From Alphaproteobacteria bacterium (lineage in GTDB: Bacteria; Pseudomonadota; Alphaproteobacteria; SP197), in the NCBI GenBank assembly GCA_009694045.1, contig SHVY01000014.1, positions 1 to 59,966 of the forward strand: 59,966 nt of DNA. The letters run 5' to 3'. This document shows positions 58,629 through 59,966 of the stretch, one piece after another (positions within the stretch are counted from its first letter, which is position 1; each line of letters starts with the position of its first letter). The position numbers were made by a program, and so were the translations under genes. A model generated the notes under the pieces. The model was not told the origin of the DNA and did no database searches. It was given only the letters and a program-made list of their open reading frames with translations.

Positions 58629-59820
58629 ATGGCAACCGAGCGCTTCGACGTGTTGGCCCTGGGCGGCGGCAACGCCGGCATGGGCGTCACGGTTCCGACC
58701 CGGGCGGCGGGGATGAAGGTCGCCCTGGTCGAATCCTGGACGCTGGGCGGCACCTGCGTGCACCGGGGCTGCACGCCGAAGAAGGCCCTGGTCGGCCGCC
58801 GGCCACGCGCTGGACGAGATCGCCCGCGCGCACGTCCATGCCATCCGTGTCGGCAAGCCCCGCTCGACTGGGCCAGGCTGATCGACCGCGAGAAGGCGAT
58901 GATCGACTGGATGCCCGCCGCATTCGCCGCGACCCTGAAAAAACGCGGGGTCACGGTGATCAAGGGCCGCGCGGCATTCGCCGGCCCGGATTCGGTCCGT
59001 GTCGGGCGCCGCGTCCTCGTGGCGAAGCACATCGTCATCGCCACCGGTTCGACCCCCCGGTCCCTGCCCTTCCCGGGGGCCGAGCATTTGATCACCTCCG
59101 ACGAGGTCTTGAGCGAGCGTACGCTCCCCCGCACGGTCGTGTTCATCGGCGGCGGCGTCATCGGGCTCGAGTTCAGCCACGTCTACGCCCGGGCCGGCGC
59201 ACGCGTCACGATCCTCGAGGTCCTGCCCCGCCTGCTGCCGAACGTCGACGCCGACGCCGTCCATCACCTGTGCGCCGAAAGCGAACGCATCGGCATCGCG
59301 ATCAAGACCGCTGCCTCGGTCCGCCGGATCGACAAGGTCGGCCGCCGCCTGCGGGTGAGCTTCGAGCACGAAGGCAAGGCCCGCACCATACTCGCCGACC
59401 GGGTGGTGAACGGCGCCGGCCGCGTCGCTAACATCGAAGGCCTCGACCTCGCGGCGGGTCGCGTCGCCTACGACGGCACCCGGATCAAGGTCGATAAGCA
59501 CCTGCGCTCGGTCTCGAATCCCGCCGTCTGGGTGTGCGGCGACGTGCTGTGGTCCTCGCCCCAGCTTTCGCCGATCGCCACCTACAAGGGCCGCCTGGTC
59601 GGGCGCAACATCGTCGATGGCCGAAGCACGGGCCGGACCTCGCGGCGGTCCCTTCGGCCGTCTACACCGTGCCGACGCTGGCCAGCGTCGGGTTGACCGA
59701 GGCCGCGGCCCGCGCCGAGGGTATCCCCCTCGTCGTCCACACCAACGACATGTCGGGTTGGTTCTCCGCCAGCACCTACGCCGAGACCGCCGCATGGTCG
59801 AAGGTCCTGGTCCACGCTAA
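58629..59820 (+). pseudogene. Disulfide-reductase paralogue, three frameshifts and truncated by an IS
   Basis: ATG 58629 opens FDVLALGGGNAGMGVT and GGTCVHRGCTPKKALV, a gor/lipoamide-dehydrogenase-type start. An extra base near 58794 shifts the frame; the expected AGHALDEIARAHVHAI is in the next frame. A base missing near 58863 restores it at LDWARLIDREK. It then reads normally (IVIATGSTPRS, FIGGGVIGLEFSHVYA) to DG near 59615. A third shift near 59620-59632 moves to PDLAAVPSAVYTVPTLASVGLTEAA. At 59820 the reading enters an IS5-type inverted repeat, so the last ~90 residues with the active-site His-Glu are lost. Confidence 0.85.
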
Positions 59821-59966
59821 GAGCCCATCCGGGAAGTTTGGAGTCAGGAACATGGTTGTGGCCTGGTGAGCCTGCGGAGCATGAGGCGGATTATGGCGAG
59901 GCGGATGAAGGCGACCGCGATCCTGGCGTGACGCTCGAAGTCGCGAACGAGGCGACGATTGCGGCT
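59817..59966 (-). mobile_element. IS5-family (IS427-like) insertion sequence, right part, running off the window
   Basis: The disrupted gene ends at CTAA (59817-59820), the preferred target of IS427-type elements. It is followed by a terminal sequence GAGCCCATCCGGGAAGTTTG (59821-59840) resembling IS5-family inverted repeats. The C-terminus of the transposase follows on the minus strand. The far end lies outside the window. Confidence 0.75.
59844..59966 (-). CDS. IS5-family transposase, C-terminal 40 residues
   Basis: The minus strand from the window edge to TGA (59846-59844) reads RRLVRDFERHARIAVAFIRL followed by AIIRLMLRRL. This is the very conserved C-terminal end of IS5-family DDE transposases (R-x-x-E-R...A-x-I-R-L-M-x-R-R-L), including the final helix after the catalytic Glu. 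The 5' part is beyond the window. Confidence 0.85.
   Translation of the reverse strand, partial: SRNRRLVRDFERHARIAVAFIRLAIIRLMLRRLTRPQPCS

Overview
The window is high-GC DNA from what looks like an alphaproteobacterium. The order purB / DUF1476 / purC-purS-purQ-purL / bolA / CGFS-glutaredoxin, the class II DAHP synthase and the many solute-scavenging genes fit a Rhodospirillales-like lineage, but I cannot name a species. Both edges carry insertion-sequence ends: an IS21-type terminus up to about 148, and an IS5-type element starting at 59821. The window may therefore be a whole draft contig broken at repeats. I see no rRNA, tRNA or CRISPR array.

Layout. (1) 0.3-14.5 kb is a catabolic region. 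It holds a threonine dehydratase-like enzyme and an SDR, then a coupled operon potD-potA-potB(frameshifted)-potC / S33 peptidase / gamma-butyrobetaine dioxygenase. A Rieske oxygenase with a Glu bridging residue, an SMP-30 lactonase, an acyl-CoA ligase / acyl-CoA dehydrogenase pair and a thiolase follow. Together they suggest uptake and breakdown of a quaternary-ammonium compound (carnitine, butyrobetaine or a betaine). (2) 14.5-25.9 kb holds MmgE/PrpD, a D-threonine aldolase-like enzyme, a D-aminoacylase, a truncated orphan binding protein, a glycine-betaine ABC system (proX, proV and a double-length proW), a DUF1989 protein and a HisD-family dehydrogenase. (3) 25.9-39.4 kb is a purine biosynthesis cluster interrupted by a 6.2-kb FecR-plus-RTX gene. 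(4) 39.4-42.8 kb holds two damaged DUF488 genes, a frameshifted DUF898 membrane protein and an M48 peptidase. (5) 42.8-55.7 kb is mostly housekeeping: rpsD, a TrmJ-like methyltransferase, citramalate synthase split into two overlapping ORFs, an old-yellow-enzyme/TMADH-type oxidase, vapBC, cysS-gltX, nadE-pncB and aroG-II. (6) 55.7-60 kb holds a second D-aminoacylase, glutathione reductase, and a degraded disulfide-reductase paralogue cut by the IS5 element.

The most unusual items are three copies of a ~119-bp two-hairpin intergenic repeat with AGTGGTYCG ends; the split cimA with an imperfect 8-bp tandem duplication at the junction; the giant FecR/RTX protein inside a conserved purine cluster; a rare-codon insertion inside cysS; and the IS5 insertion whose CTAA target and inverted repeat can be read directly. 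Several genes carry single-base frameshifts. Whether these are real pseudogenes or sequencing errors cannot be settled from one sequence.
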